The translations under genes and the position numbers were made by a program. Below are positions 11,820 through 23,315 of a stretch of 64,000 nt of DNA, in pieces. The stretch covers positions 248,001 to 312,000 of the forward strand of contig MU119243.1 of NCBI GenBank assembly GCA_014904845.1, given 5' to 3'. The first letter of the stretch is position 1. Each line of letters begins with the position of its first letter. The DNA is from Acephala macrosclerotiorum (Eukaryota; Ascomycota; Leotiomycetes; Helotiales; Mollisiaceae). The notes beneath the pieces were generated by a model. That model did no database searches. It saw nothing but the letters and a program-made list of their open reading frames with translations, and had not been told where the DNA came from.

Positions 11820-12601
11820 CTATGTGGAACCTAGTGTTTTGGCACATGAGGGAGACCGAATGCGAGTTTGGTAAAGAGCGCAGTGCATCTTTCTAAGAGC
11901 GAGATCCTACTGGGCGATGGGGTCTTTGTGCATATGCCGTGCTACCGGCAGAATGCAAGATAATTAATACACTCCAGACGACACATAGCCTAGAAACAGA
12001 GCTAATTTGATAGGCCGAATAGGCAACTCACGAGTCTCTTATCAGCATCGAACAATGTGCCATCGAAGGAGCATCGGCTTCTGTGAAATTATACTGTAAG
12101 ATCGGACAAGACTTGATTGATCTGCGCCTGCACCATTATTTGCCGAAACTAAAAAGACGGTCTGCCGGCACATCAAAACTATCACAGGCTAGCGTAAGGT
12201 TCCTTCTAACCTATTTGCTGGCTCCTGGGCTAGTCTTATCCTGCATGCAGCCAAGCGCAAGTGGTTTTGCTTCCGGATTTCCAAAATTCGTCGATCACAG
12301 CGACTCTTCGGACTTGGAGGTTTTGGCCTGTTCGTGCACTGTGCATGTCATGTCAAGGAACACCCGCCGAATGCCGGTCAGGAAGTCGATGCCCTTGAGT
12401 CGATGCCCTTGAAGTCATCTGAGCCCAATTTTTGCCTTCTCTCCCCTGTCTCTTCGCTTCGCGATCAATTCTGTCTACTTTCACTACCGGTACCACCCTC
12501 ATGGGATTCTCATCTGGTATTGTCTCCTATGTCATATTTTTTTCCCAGTCTGCACCTAGACTTCTCATCTCAACACTCCTCTGCCGCTGTGTGTCGCCAA
12601 C
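11820..12601. other. upstream region of the MFS pump gene
   Basis: No supported gene. A short duplicated segment (gtcgatgcccttga) occurs twice near 12385-12412. The stretch is the likely promoter of the downstream transporter. Confidence 0.4.
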
Positions 12602-14600
12602 ATGTTAGACCAAGTCACACCCAAGCAAGAACCCGCCGATGCCACCATTACTTCTACATCACCCGAAGCGATTTCTGACAAAGACATCGCCAGCATTGAG
12701 AAATTCAACACCCAAAAGGTCGACAATACCAGTGAAGAAAACGAAGAGCTCCAACCACATCTCCACGCTAGAACATTTCTCGCTGTCTTTGCTGTTTGCT
12801 TGATCTACTTTGCACAAGACTTTGCTCTTGTGGGAGCTGGTGCAGTGAGTCGTAATCTCGCTTCCTATCAAATGAAATTACTCACGTTCACTTCCTCGCC
12901 AGCAAGGACAAATCATCGCAGGTCACTTCAACAGTCCCGGAGAAACACCTTGGATCACAGCTCCAATTGCTATCCTAACAGTTGTTCTTTGCCCAATCGT
13001 TTCGCAGGCATCGGACTACTGGGGCCGAAAATGGTTTCTGGTCATTCTCAGTCTATTCGGAGCAGTTGGTGGACTGATAGTAGCCCGTGCATCCAGCATG
13101 GGAATGGTCATTGCAGGATTCGCCATTCTCGGGAGTGCTTTTGGAGCTCAATCATTACTTCATACCGTAACTTCTGAAGTCCTGCCCCGCCGCTGGCGTT
13201 CTTGGGCTCAAGCTGCTGTGATGGTCGCTAATGCCTTGGCTCTCATCTCTGGTCTTGTCGTTGGTGGAGCACTGAACAGACACGGGAATCCCGATGGCTT
13301 TAGGTATCACTTCTACATCGCAATGGCACTGTTTCTTGCTGCTGCACTGGTCACTGCATTTGCGTATCGACCACTGCCAACGAAGCTACAGACACAATTT
13401 AGCTTCAACGAGAAGATGGCTCAGCTTGACTGGATTGGTTATGGTCTCTTGGCTTCAAGCCTCGTGTTGTTCTTCATGGGGCTATCCTGGTCTCAAAATC
13501 CATACCCATGGTCAGATCCCTACGTCTCTGCTACCTTTTCAGTTGGCGTAGTCCTGTGCTTGGTTCTCATTCTTTATGAAACCAAGTTCAAGAAGGATGG
13601 GATGTTCCATCATGGACTATTCCGGGGCAACATGAACTTCACGATCGCACTCATTTGCGTCTTCTGCGAAGGAATTGCTTTCTTCGCGGCCAATATCTAC
13701 TTTGCTTTCGAAGTCAGTATACCCCGCATTGCCCGCATTTTCGTTATCTCCGTTCCGGTCTGACTGTTGCATAGGTCAGCGTTCTCTACGAGACCGACTT
13801 TCTCATCGTCGGAGTACGATTCGCTATTGCCTTTCTGGCCGCCGCCGCTGCATCCGGATTCACAGGTCTCTATTGTGCTATTACCAAAAAAGTTCGCCAT
13901 GTAACCTTTGTTGCATTTGTCATCTTCACGGCTTTCTTTGTTTGTATGGCTGCTGCGAATAGGAACAGCTCGTTGGCGGTGTGGGGATACCCCGTTCTGC
14001 TTGGTTGGGGCTTGGGAATGACACTCGTTGCACTTATTACCGTTGCTCAGCTTTCGACTCCTCCGGAACTTATTGCTAGCGCTAGTGGCTTGATCATCAG
14101 TGTGCGATCTTTAGGTGGTACTATTGGGATTGCTATTTGTAAGTGATTTCTTGCTCAGTGAGAGGTTTTCTAGACTCAGTATCTGATACTTTTGCAGATA
14201 ATGCTGTTTTCACCACAGCAACTCGACACGTAGGCTCAAACGTTGGGAAAGCAATCACTGAAGCTGGTCTTCCAGCGACTTCAGTCAATCAATTCCTAAC
14301 GGATATCCTCACTGGAAATGTAACAGGCTTGTTCAGCGTTCCTGGCGCAACACCGGCGATCATCGCTGCCGGCAGTAACGCTCGCCTCGACACCTTTGTG
14401 GTGGGCTTTAGAAACGTCTGGGTTTCAGCCTTGTGCTTCATTGTTCTTGCCGCGATTGGTAAGGCCACCCCCTCGTTCTGTGCGCAAAAGCTGATAATGA
14501 GTTTTTTGAAGCTTCACTCTTCCTGTTTGATCCTAGTGAAGAGTTCAACAACCGAATCGATGCACCAGTTGAGAAAGAAGAAGACATGTATTCCATGTAA
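12602..14600 (+). CDS. MFS transporter, TRI12-type efflux pump
   Basis: Five exons, 12602-12844, 12903-13712, 13775-14138, 14198-14458 and 14512-14600, give 588 residues, the usual length of the fungal trichothecene-efflux (TRI12) family with 14 predicted helices. A hydrophilic N-terminal stretch of about 55 residues precedes the first helix. The loop motif after helix 2 is SDYWGRKWFLVILS. The conserved TSEVLPRRWRSWAQA block and later SASGLIISVRSLGGTIGIAIY are present. The C-terminal tail is acidic and cytoplasmic. The family exports toxins or other small molecules by proton antiport at the plasma membrane. No biosynthetic cluster is visible next to it, so its cargo is unknown. Confidence 0.9.
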
Positions 14601-15232
14601 AACTTCCTGAAGAAGATGTTGAACATGCTAAATTTAAACATAAATTCGACGCGTTGGATATTGAAATAACTGTATTTGGCGGAATATGTCTTCTAAAAGT
14701 CCGCTCGGATGGACAGTCGAGGAGCAAAAGGGGATTTCTCGCTTATTAGACTGAACATCATAGTTTTGGACGATTCCACATAAGATGGTCGTGCATCTTG
14801 AGTAGTTCTAGATTTGGGAGGGGAAATCTAGTCGGCCAAAAAGCGACTATGAAAGCTGGTGGCTGCTGGGAGAATGCAGTTTCTTTGCATCCACCGGTCG
14901 AGCAGCCCGTTGTAGGTGCTAAGTGCTATAAATTTAATGATCTTGCGCTGAACACTTAGGCTTCATCCACTATAAAGTTAGCGGCACAAAGCCTGAAGGT
15001 GTGTTGCTGACAGGAGCCCGTGCTAAGCGAACACTGTCCCCTTATGAAGTCGTATGCCTCTCGAAGCGTATTAGAAGAGTTCAAGATTGCACTTTAGCGT
15101 CTTGTTCTATGCATTATTTCTGCCTTGGTCTTATGATCATCTCTATACTCAGCGTCTATATCTAAAGCAAATTGGGGAGGAAATCAAGGCAGCTGCCTGA
15201 ACACCATCATCTAATTCAGGACTTGAAAGGTC
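14601..15232. other. intergenic between convergent genes
   Basis: No coding signal or repeat recognised; it holds the 3' ends of the MFS pump and threonine aldolase genes. Confidence 0.5.
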
Positions 15233-16381
15233 TCAGTCCTTCATGATATCCGTCATCAACCCCTCCAATCTCTCCACTGCCTCATCAGCAATCTGGTAGT
15301 GGACCACCACTCTCCCTCGTGTAAGTTTCAAACCTCTCTCCTTTGCCATTTCCCTCAACTTGGTCACCTCAACTCCAGCTTTCTTCAAATCAAGCCAGAC
15401 CATATTCGTGTCCACAGGATTCTCAACTACCCCGCCAACACTCTCCCAATGCTTTGCAATCCTCTTCGCAAACACATGAGTCCTCTTCAGCTTCTCACCT
15501 TGGCCCGCAAAGTTAATGTCAACCGCATTCTGCGCAGCAGCTGTGATGACACCAGCTTGTCTCAAAGCCCCTCCAATAGCCTGACGGATCCACTTCACTC
15601 TCTTGATAAACTCATGGCTACCTACCAAGATACTTCCCATTGGCGCGCCAAGACCCTTCGAGAAGCAAAGTGTGACGCTGTTGAAGCACTTACCGTATTC
15701 CTCCAAAGAGCCTGCTCCCGCAGCAGTCACTTCCCACAATCTAGCGCCATCAAGATGCATCTTGATACCGTTCTTCTTGGCGAAATCTGAGATCTTCTTA
15801 ACATTCTCAAGAGGATTGATGGTTCCTCTCAAGGTATTCTCAAGACTGATTACTTTTGTGGGACACGCATTCACGCCCTGACTTAACTCAACATGCTCCT
15901 CAATATCCTCTAGTCTCAAGTAAGTCCCGTTGCTAGGGGTGACTCCGTTTACCATAGCACCACACAGCATCGCGATACCACCAGCTTCGAGATAGCGAAT
16001 ATGAGCTCTCTGATCACAGAGCACGGCGTGTGGGGGCTGAGTGAGAAGGGAGCGGATGGCAACTTGATTTCCCATGGTTCCGGAGAGGAGGAAAAGGCCG
16101 GCTTCATGGCCACAAAGTTTGGCCATGTTGGCTTCAAGAGCGATGGTGGTGGGGTCTTCGCCGTAGCCATCGTCGAAGAGAGTGGTGTTCTGGATAGCTT
16201 GAAGCATTGAGGCATTCGGAGTAGTAATGGTGTCACCTGATCGAAGTTAGGCGGACCGTGTAAAGTGGTTCGATAGAAACTTGCTTCGGAAGTCAAAGGC
16301 AGATGGACCCGGCGTGGACCAGGCATTTGATGTGTCTCCTTTCGCTGTTGTGGCAGAGGAGCCAATGGCTAAGTCACTCAT
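15233..16381 (-). CDS. L-threonine aldolase (low-specificity type)
   Basis: Two exons, 16381-16285 and 16236-15233, give 366 residues. The enzyme uses pyridoxal phosphate to split threonine or allo-threonine into glycine and acetaldehyde. The FDFRSDTITTP start of the family is created by splicing. The PLP lysine lies in CFSKGLGAPMGS, and MHLDGARLWE is the conserved cofactor block. The intron (16284-16237, 48 bases) begins GCAAGT, not GT, and ends CAG; no GT donor restores the frame, so this looks like a GC-AG intron. It is homologous to yeast GLY1. The protein appears complete. Confidence 0.92.
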
Positions 16382-17467
16382 GTTCTCAATCAACCCCATT
16401 CTTCAGTCTTGATGGAATTTTTGTTTGTAGAAAGTTGGGCTTGTGAGTTGGACATGAATTGAGAACTTTTGAAGATGACTCTTGCGTGACTTAAGGTTAC
16501 ATCTAAAGCACGTGTAAGAACCGACACCGGACTAGGGGTCCGACAAAAGGGCGTGCGGATTTTAAGATTATTCCGAGCTTTAGTCTGCGTCTCGACTTTG
16601 TCCCCACTTTTGCGGCTTGCCCCGCCCCTGTCGTATTTATATATATCTTCCATCAACTGCAATGCGAATGGTAACCATTCATGAATATTCAGAGAAACTT
16701 CCTTGGAAGTTGAATACTAGTGACAATTTACTATGCGTCGAGGAATCTGTTGAAGACTTGGGAGGGTAAACTTTCCCAGCTTGGAAATAAAGTGTTCTCA
16801 ATATTGTGAACACTTAAATACAAGTTCTTGGCTCTTTCTCTAGCGAATTGGAGATCGCACGATTCTCAACTGTGAATTATCGAAGTGGCGCCTTAAGCAA
16901 CTGAGTCGATTTTGAGAAGTGGCGTCCAAACTCAACGCCAATCTTGCCCCCAATTGTCTTGATATATTTTCCCAAGATCGGAGCTTCACCTCTTTCTAGA
17001 AGGATTAACCATTCAATCTTCTTTCCTATTCGACATGGGCAAGACCATCTTGAGGTCGAGGTTGCTTGATGCTCTATTCGTACCAAGAAAGAGTCTCGGC
17101 TGCGCCGCCTCTGTTCGCAATCAGCCTTTTCCTACAGGCCTAAGGGCCATACTAGTGCTCGGTTCACCGCCGTCGATTTGAAATCCACCAAGAGACAGAT
17201 CTTGCTTACCTCAACCTCGAGGGAAACCTTGCCTCTACTGAAACTTCGTCCATTAGCAATCTTGCCTTCGAACTGAACTCCAGAACGCCCCTCTCCCCGC
17301 CGAAGCCAGCGGGCATCTTGAGTTTTCTTTATGTCCGTGTAGAGATCTCAGTGGTCAAATCGTAAGCTATCTCCTATTATCGACCTTCTGCTGTTCATTA
17401 TTGAACTGAGTTACTGAGTGATTAGCACAATAACTTTCTTCTATTTCGGACTTTGCCTTACCTCAAC
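16382..17467. other. intergenic, 1.1 kb, no gene seen
   Basis: Several short ORFs occur on both strands, none resembling a family. The left end is the threonine aldolase promoter. Confidence 0.4.
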
Positions 17468-18774
17468 ATGCCCACCACTACCTGTCATTGCTGCTATAAA
17501 GCAGTGGCAACCACCGAATGCCATTTTTGCAAAGCGTTGGCCTATTGCTCCGAGTCATGTCAGAAGTTGGACGGCGAAACCCATAAATTCATCTGCTAGG
17601 GCTCTGAGGATTTCTATAAAGAGAATCCAAAAGGCCTGCGCGCCCTCTTCGTTTATTACTTCCTGTGAAGGGTCGAGCTCCTAAGCTTCTTTGGATGAAT
17701 TTCGACAAGAGATACAAAGACGGGATACCTTCTGAAGAACCGAACATGGATGAAGTCTGACAACATCTCACACCTATGTATTCCTCAACCCCCTTCAAAA
17801 CTTTCGATATCTCTAAAGACAATTATGATGTTAGGGTTATGGCTGGCTAAACTCGTTTCGCTGATGGCTCCAAAGAGAATCGATGCTTGACACATCCCAT
17901 GGGTGGTAGGGAGCAGTACAGAGGGAGAGGTCCGATCCTCGTGATGAGACGAATGGGTTCAGTTAACGATGCCCACTTAACATATGCTAATGTTGAGGCA
18001 TCCGATATCGACGCAGTCAAGAAGCATTTCACTGACCAGAAATCCACGAAGCCGAAACTCGATGAAGATCTTGACTTCACGTATAAGGATCCTGATCCAA
18101 GATTCCGTGTGCCGAATGGTGTTAAAGGCGTTTTGATCAGCTGTTTTGGAGACATGAACGCTTCCAATCAAGCCGAGTTCCGTGAAGTTAGCTTGTCCTA
18201 CAAGGACTCAGTATTCATGGGTGGCGCCAGGATATCTAGTGTCTCGAGACACATGGGTCTTATTCTTCGACTACCGAAGACTAGGGAAGGAAGTTCAACT
18301 TGGTGGAAGATGAAGTCGGCTTCGAAAGACAATGATGGAATTCCATTAAATCCATTTGATAGCAGTGAGAACACGGAACCTTGGCTAATGCTCGTCAACG
18401 CGGGCTCGAGGGTAGACAGCGATACGTGGGGACATATCGAGTTTCAGACATGGGACAATGGTCCTGTTGGTTCAGTCGTGGTGGCCGGACAGGACAAGAA
18501 GCCCCTTGCACCTCGTCACGTCGAAGTGTTTGAGTCTTTCTGCCGCAACATTATTACGCCCGCAATACCCGCACAAGGGGAGAAATGGGAAAATTTCTGG
18601 AAGATCGATATGGACAAGGAGAGGACCACGCGTAGGCTGAAAGAAAGAGAGGCACTGGTAGCCAAATAAATGTCTAGGGAGAGATTCGAGAGCTTCCTCG
18701 AGGACTACAAAAAGATGAAGATCGATCAGGGGTACGAGTCATGGGCTGAAGTACAATCACCTTTCCTCACTTGA
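17468..18774 (+). pseudogene. MYND-type zinc-finger protein, decayed
   Basis: The N-terminus has a clear MYND finger: MPTTTCHCCYKAVATTECHF leads into CKALAYCSESC and a final H-x3-C. The frame is then broken by a TAG right after the finger, a one-base frameshift near 17662-17665, a TGA near 17758, a TAA near 17846 and another TAA at 18667-18669. Reading through, the conserved body continues to a natural-looking C-terminus ending AEVQSPFLT at 18774. The longest remaining open piece is 17887-18669. All four stops can be derived from CAG, CGA or CAA by one C-to-T change. Homologues in related fungi are common proteins of unknown function. Confidence 0.75.
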
Positions 18775-19254
18775 GACCTGATATGGAATCGTCATCGCTT
18801 CCATTCCTTTAGATTCCTGCCGGCGGAAATCTATAGGAAAGGAGTCCGACGGTTACATGAGATAGGACTTCAAGCTCATTTCAAAAATGCTTCTGGTGCA
18901 TCGGGAGGCGTGCACCTCGGCCATGTACGGAAGGTAACAGTTGACAGCAACTATAGAGAAACAAGTTACTGGAGGAATTCTAGATTGGAGGTTTTTGGGT
19001 AGCAGTCTTGGTAATTTTGGATTGAGAGCAGCCCATCACTTCTCTAGACTTGTGGCTCGTACTCCCTTCTCAATATAAACTGAAAGGAAACAAGTTGTGA
19101 TTTGAACGCGCCAAAAGAAATTCCACCAGATTGAAACAATCTAAATAAAGGTTGTCTTAAATGAAGAAATCTCTTCAGGTTAGACCCTCAAGCCATATAG
19201 TCATCTAGACGCGGATGAAGGAGTCTGAAATGACGCACTTGGGGGTTAAATCTA
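18775..19254. other. intergenic downstream of MYND pseudogene
   Basis: The pseudogene frame stays open after its last stop for about 75 codons (to near 19002), with a stretch RFLPAEIYRK. I do not recognise it and treat it as chance. Confidence 0.3.
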
Positions 19255-19517
19255 TCCCCTCAGCGACGGACTCGCTTGCCACTTTTAGCGTCAAAATACA
19301 ACAACTTGAAAGGGTCGCATTAGGAGTGTACTTGACATCTAGAAAGGCAGCTTTCTCTCAATAATAGAGCTTCTTCGAAAGTTTGTAGGGCTGCTTTTTA
19401 AAATATAGATATCTTTGCTCTCGAACTCGTTGTGTTGCTCAGTACAGAGGGTCTGATTTAGCGAGAATGCGCTCTGTAGAAAAATGACGCTAAAATTGCC
19501 TGCCGTCGCTGAGGGGA
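19255..19517. mobile_element. MITE, about 263 bases, TA-flanked, upstream of lipoyl synthase
   Basis: Inverted ends TCCCCTCAGCGACGG on the left (19255-19269) and the exact complement on the right (19503-19517) are perfect for 15 bases. They continue imperfectly through TTTTAGCGTCA after a small gap. TA flanks both ends (19253-19254, 19518-19519). There is no coding capacity. It ends 130 bases before the lipoyl synthase start codon, so it sits in the promoter region. Confidence 0.75.
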
Positions 19518-19647
19518 TAAAAGTGTCAGACACGTGACGCGGCAAAACGCGGTCCGACGCAAACCATTTTGGTGACTCGGATTTCCAAGCAACGAAGACA
19601 GCCTCAACAGACTCAATTCCCGACAGGGAGCTTTTCCACTACACACA

Positions 19648-20918
19648 ATGGCGACAACAGTGACACGGTTCAGGTGTCTGAATACACCTTCCTTTCGAAA
19701 TGCCTCACGAACCCTCATCCCTGCCTCCTCAACCTCTTCTCGAAGCCTCGCCACCGAAACCGCACCTCCAGAAACAAGTCCCCGAAGACGGCCTACATAC
19801 TTCAAAGACAAGCTCAACTCCGTTCCTTCGTTCTCTGAGTTCGTTGGACTTCCAGAGAAGCCTCTGACCGCCGAAGATGCGCTCGAATTGCGGACTGCTA
19901 TGATAGGCCCGCCTGGAAAGAAGAAGCAGATCACACGGTTGCCGACATGGCTGAAGACACCAATTCCAGACAATTCGAACTACAAGAAGATTAAGAAAGA
20001 TCTGCGGGGTTTAAATCTGCATACAGTCTGCGAAGAGGCACGATGTCCGAACATTTCGGATTGCTGGGGAGGAAGTGATAAGAGTGCCGCCACTGCGACT
20101 ATCATGCTTATGGGAGACACCTGCACACGAGGCTGCAGATTTTGCAGCGTGAAGACCTCAAGAGCTCCTCCGCCATTGGACCCTCACGAACCGGAACACA
20201 CGGCGGAGGCATTGTCTCGATGGGGCTTGGGATATGTGGTATTGACCGCTGTTGATCGTGATGATCTTGCAGATGGTGGCGCGAGACATTGGACTGAGAC
20301 GATCATGAAGATTAAGCAGAAGAAGCCGGATATGTTGGTTGAAGCATTGACTGGCGATTTTGACGGCAATCTGGAGATGGTGTCAATGGTGGCGAACAGC
20401 GGGCTGGACGTCTACGCCCATAATATGGAGACCGTTGAGGACTTGTCGCCTTTCGTCAGAGACAGGAGGGCGAAGTACAGACAGAGTTTGGCAGTCTTGG
20501 AGGCGGCCAAAAAGGCAAAGCCTGGTTTAATCACCAAGACAAGTATCATGCTGGGTTTTGGAGAGACAGAGGAACAGCTCTGGGCAACTTTGAAAGGTAA
20601 TTTACTCTTTCCGACATTCATGGCTCTTATTAATTTCTGATAGACCTCCGTAATGTCAACGTCGATGTTGTAACATTTGGGCAATACATGCGACCCACAA
20701 AACGTCACATGAAGGTTGAGGAATACGTCCATCCTGATACATTCGAGTTATGGCGCCAACGTGCTCTCGAGTTGGGCTTCCTATACTGTGCAAGTGGACC
20801 CCTAGTGAGGAGTTCTTACAAAGCAGGTGAAGCTTTCATCGAGAATGTCTTGAAGAAGAGAAAGGGTGTAACGATACTGGCCGATGAGGCTACAGGGATG
20901 CAGAAGGCTGTAGTGTAA
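19648..20918 (+). CDS. LIP5: lipoyl synthase, mitochondrial (radical SAM)
   Basis: Two exons, 19648-20596 and 20644-20918, give 407 residues. The enzyme inserts two sulfur atoms into octanoyl groups on lipoyl proteins in mitochondria. The first 45 residues are Arg, Ser and Thr rich, as in a presequence. The auxiliary iron-sulfur cluster cysteines are in [13 protein letters not shown]. The radical-SAM cluster motif is CTRGCRFC. The conserved C-terminal RSSY appears in [14 protein letters not shown] in exon 2. The intron is GTAATT...GATAG. The gene looks intact. The only oddity is the MITE just upstream. The symbol follows the yeast orthologue. Confidence 0.96.
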
Positions 20919-22243
20919 AGCATTATGGCCGGTGATTCAACACGCAATGGACATTGTCAGGGTGTTTTAGAGCATGCATATCAGGCGTTCTAGAGGATCT
21001 TGGGCATGCCCAAACAATTGTACCAACGTATCAAGTATGGTCGGAAACAGACATCTACAATCTGAGAACTAGTGACCTGATATCGGACGTTTACTCTCAA
21101 ATCCGAAATTCCCCAGTGGGAAGAAAATATGTGCCTTCCCCTACTATTTAAAGGGTCTTTCCAATTTTTATAATCGTTGCTATACATTAATATTCGAAAG
21201 TTTCTCGAATTGTCTTTCATTGGGATTTGACTTTTCAAGTTGAAAATTTGTAATCTGTTAATGAACGTCCCCAGCCCTAAAATGCACTCATCTCATGTAA
21301 TCATAAGGCAGAGTACTCAAAAAGCCCCAATCTGATTCAGCACCTTTCAAATTAAGATATATGACGCCAGGTTCGGAAAATCTGTGTCAATGATATATAG
21401 AAAAGCAGAACAATGCATCACCGAGTCGACCACCTCGCTTCAGCAGCCAAGCGAACAAATCTCCTGAACCCCTGAGAAACACCTGACTGCACTCTTCAGC
21501 TCGGAGCGGGCCATGCCGACTGCATATCAATGGCCGTCAAAAACCTAAGATATCCTCACCGTTCTATGAAAACAGCTGTATTGCCAAGACGTCATCGAAG
21601 AATTTCAGCAAGCAAGTTTTGTGGTGGCTGATGCTGACGCAGCGAGAATCCACCAATGGTGGGAAAAGGGGACAGTGTGAACGTTACTTGAAGAGTGGAG
21701 CGTTCATTCCTTGCATCACGATGTTGGATGCCAAGCTCAAATCGGGAACATTCATGCGGAAAATCTCACGATATTTGCATCGCTCACAAGTATCGATCCA
21801 TAAGGCTGAATTCTTGAAAGCCACAATTTTGAGGTGGTGGTAGTAGCAGCAGCCCAGTCTCGGTACGTCCGTGCGGTGTGTGAAGGGTGGGTGACTTCCT
21901 CACAACATTCATTTAACAACTTCATTCCTAAGGAATCAAAAGAAAGTGTCATAATTTCCTAATTGGTAAACAGTGTCAGCGTTGCAGAATAATCTTTGCA
22001 TCGTTGGGCTCCTCAGCTCAAAGCCACTATCTCAGTGGAGCCCGAGGAACAAGAAATCCTGGGGTCAGAGCTATTACAGAAAAACATCTTGAAGTTTGTA
22101 AGACCGATCAAGCATTGATATAAATACCTGAGATCTTCCCTCTGTAAAAACCATGATCTTCACCCATCCTCGACTGCAACTTCCTCTTCTACACTTGCTA
22201 CAAATTTTTACAGCTTCAAATCCTTCAGCAGAAATCAGCCAAG
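20919..22243. other. intergenic, 1.3 kb, no gene seen
   Basis: Short ORFs only; none is supported. The stretch holds the lipoyl synthase 3' end and the glucanase promoter. Confidence 0.4.
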
Positions 22244-23127
22244 ATGGTTATTCAGAAGAGATGCCTCGCTTGGGACTGGACCAACACCAGAGATTGCCCT
22301 CAGATGATGGACCAAGTCAAATTCGACGGTCCCATCTCCGCAGCCTCGAACTGGAACACTTGGTATCCACCTGAGTACGATCACCTATTTCCTCCCTCCA
22401 CTTCACAGAACAAAGACTGACAAAGAACGTAGACTTAAAGGCCGGGCCCCCTTTCGTCCAATGGTCCGCCTCCAACCCCAACTCTCAGGCGACGACTGGA
22501 ACAACATCTGGAACACCGACCAACCCGTAATCCACTACTTCAATGAGCCCGAACGAGCAGGTATTACCCCTCAACAAGCTTGCGACTGGTGGTACGAGAA
22601 AATGGTTCCTCTCCGCAACGAAAAGGGGAAGAAGCTCGTTTCTCCCAGCTGCGCCAATGATCCTGCTGGTCAGGCTTGGATCGATGATTTCCTACAACGT
22701 GTTTCTGGAGCTCCGCCTGACTTCCTGGGCCTGCATTATTATGGTACTGATGGGAATGCTGCTATTGCGTTCATTGAGGATATGCATAATAAGCATCCGA
22801 ATATGCCGGTTATTGTGAGTGAGATTGCGAGTATTCATCGGAATTATATGGATGTTTTGGGGTTCACTTGTCAATTGTGTAACTGTAAGTCTCCCTTTCC
22901 CATCTTAGATCGCCTCATAACTTCCCCCGAAAGTGCTTGAGAATCGATGGCTGACTATTTATTCAGGGATGGACGAACAGGATTGGGTTTTCGAGTATGC
23001 TTTCTTTGGATGCATGAGGACTACTGCGGATAACTTCGTGAGCCCGGCGGCACAATTGATGGATCCTAATGGGAATTTCACGGATTTGATGTGGAAGTAT
23101 ATGTCTGACCAGCCTTTCCATATGTAA
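22244..23127 (+). CDS. glycoside hydrolase, GH128-type glucanase-like protein
   Basis: Three exons, 22244-22374, 22433-22884 and 22967-23127, give 247 residues. The start has the family pattern KRCLAWDWTNTRDCPQMMDQ. Then come NWNTWYPPELKGRAPFRPM (made by splicing), and the two catalytic-type glutamates in HYFNEPERAG and IVSEIAS. GLHYYGTDGNAA lies between them. The end is FFGCMR...DLMWKYM. Members of this group split beta-1,3-glucan. No signal peptide is visible at the chosen ATG and the upstream frame offers none, so an intracellular location is likely unless an unseen 5' exon exists. Confidence 0.88.
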
Positions 23128-23315
23128 ATTCCAAGAGACTTAGAATCGTTTAGCATTACAGGGTGAAAAGGGGTTCTATGGGGGTCGAAAGAGCGGGGTT
23201 GGAGATTGAATAGGAAGGAGTCATTCATCTTTGCTTCAGTTTCTTTTCTGCATTTAGATTTGGCACCAAATACATTCATTTTGTTTTCACATCTGGCTTG
23301 TAGTCAGTAAATGTC

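Noticed and set aside
17418..17684. 88-codon ORF over the MYND region
   Set aside because: It is in a different frame from the MYND finger, which carries the conserved cysteines.
18775..19002. Continuation of the MYND pseudogene beyond 18774
   Set aside because: The C-terminus at SPFLT looks natural for the family; the further open frame shows no recognised match.
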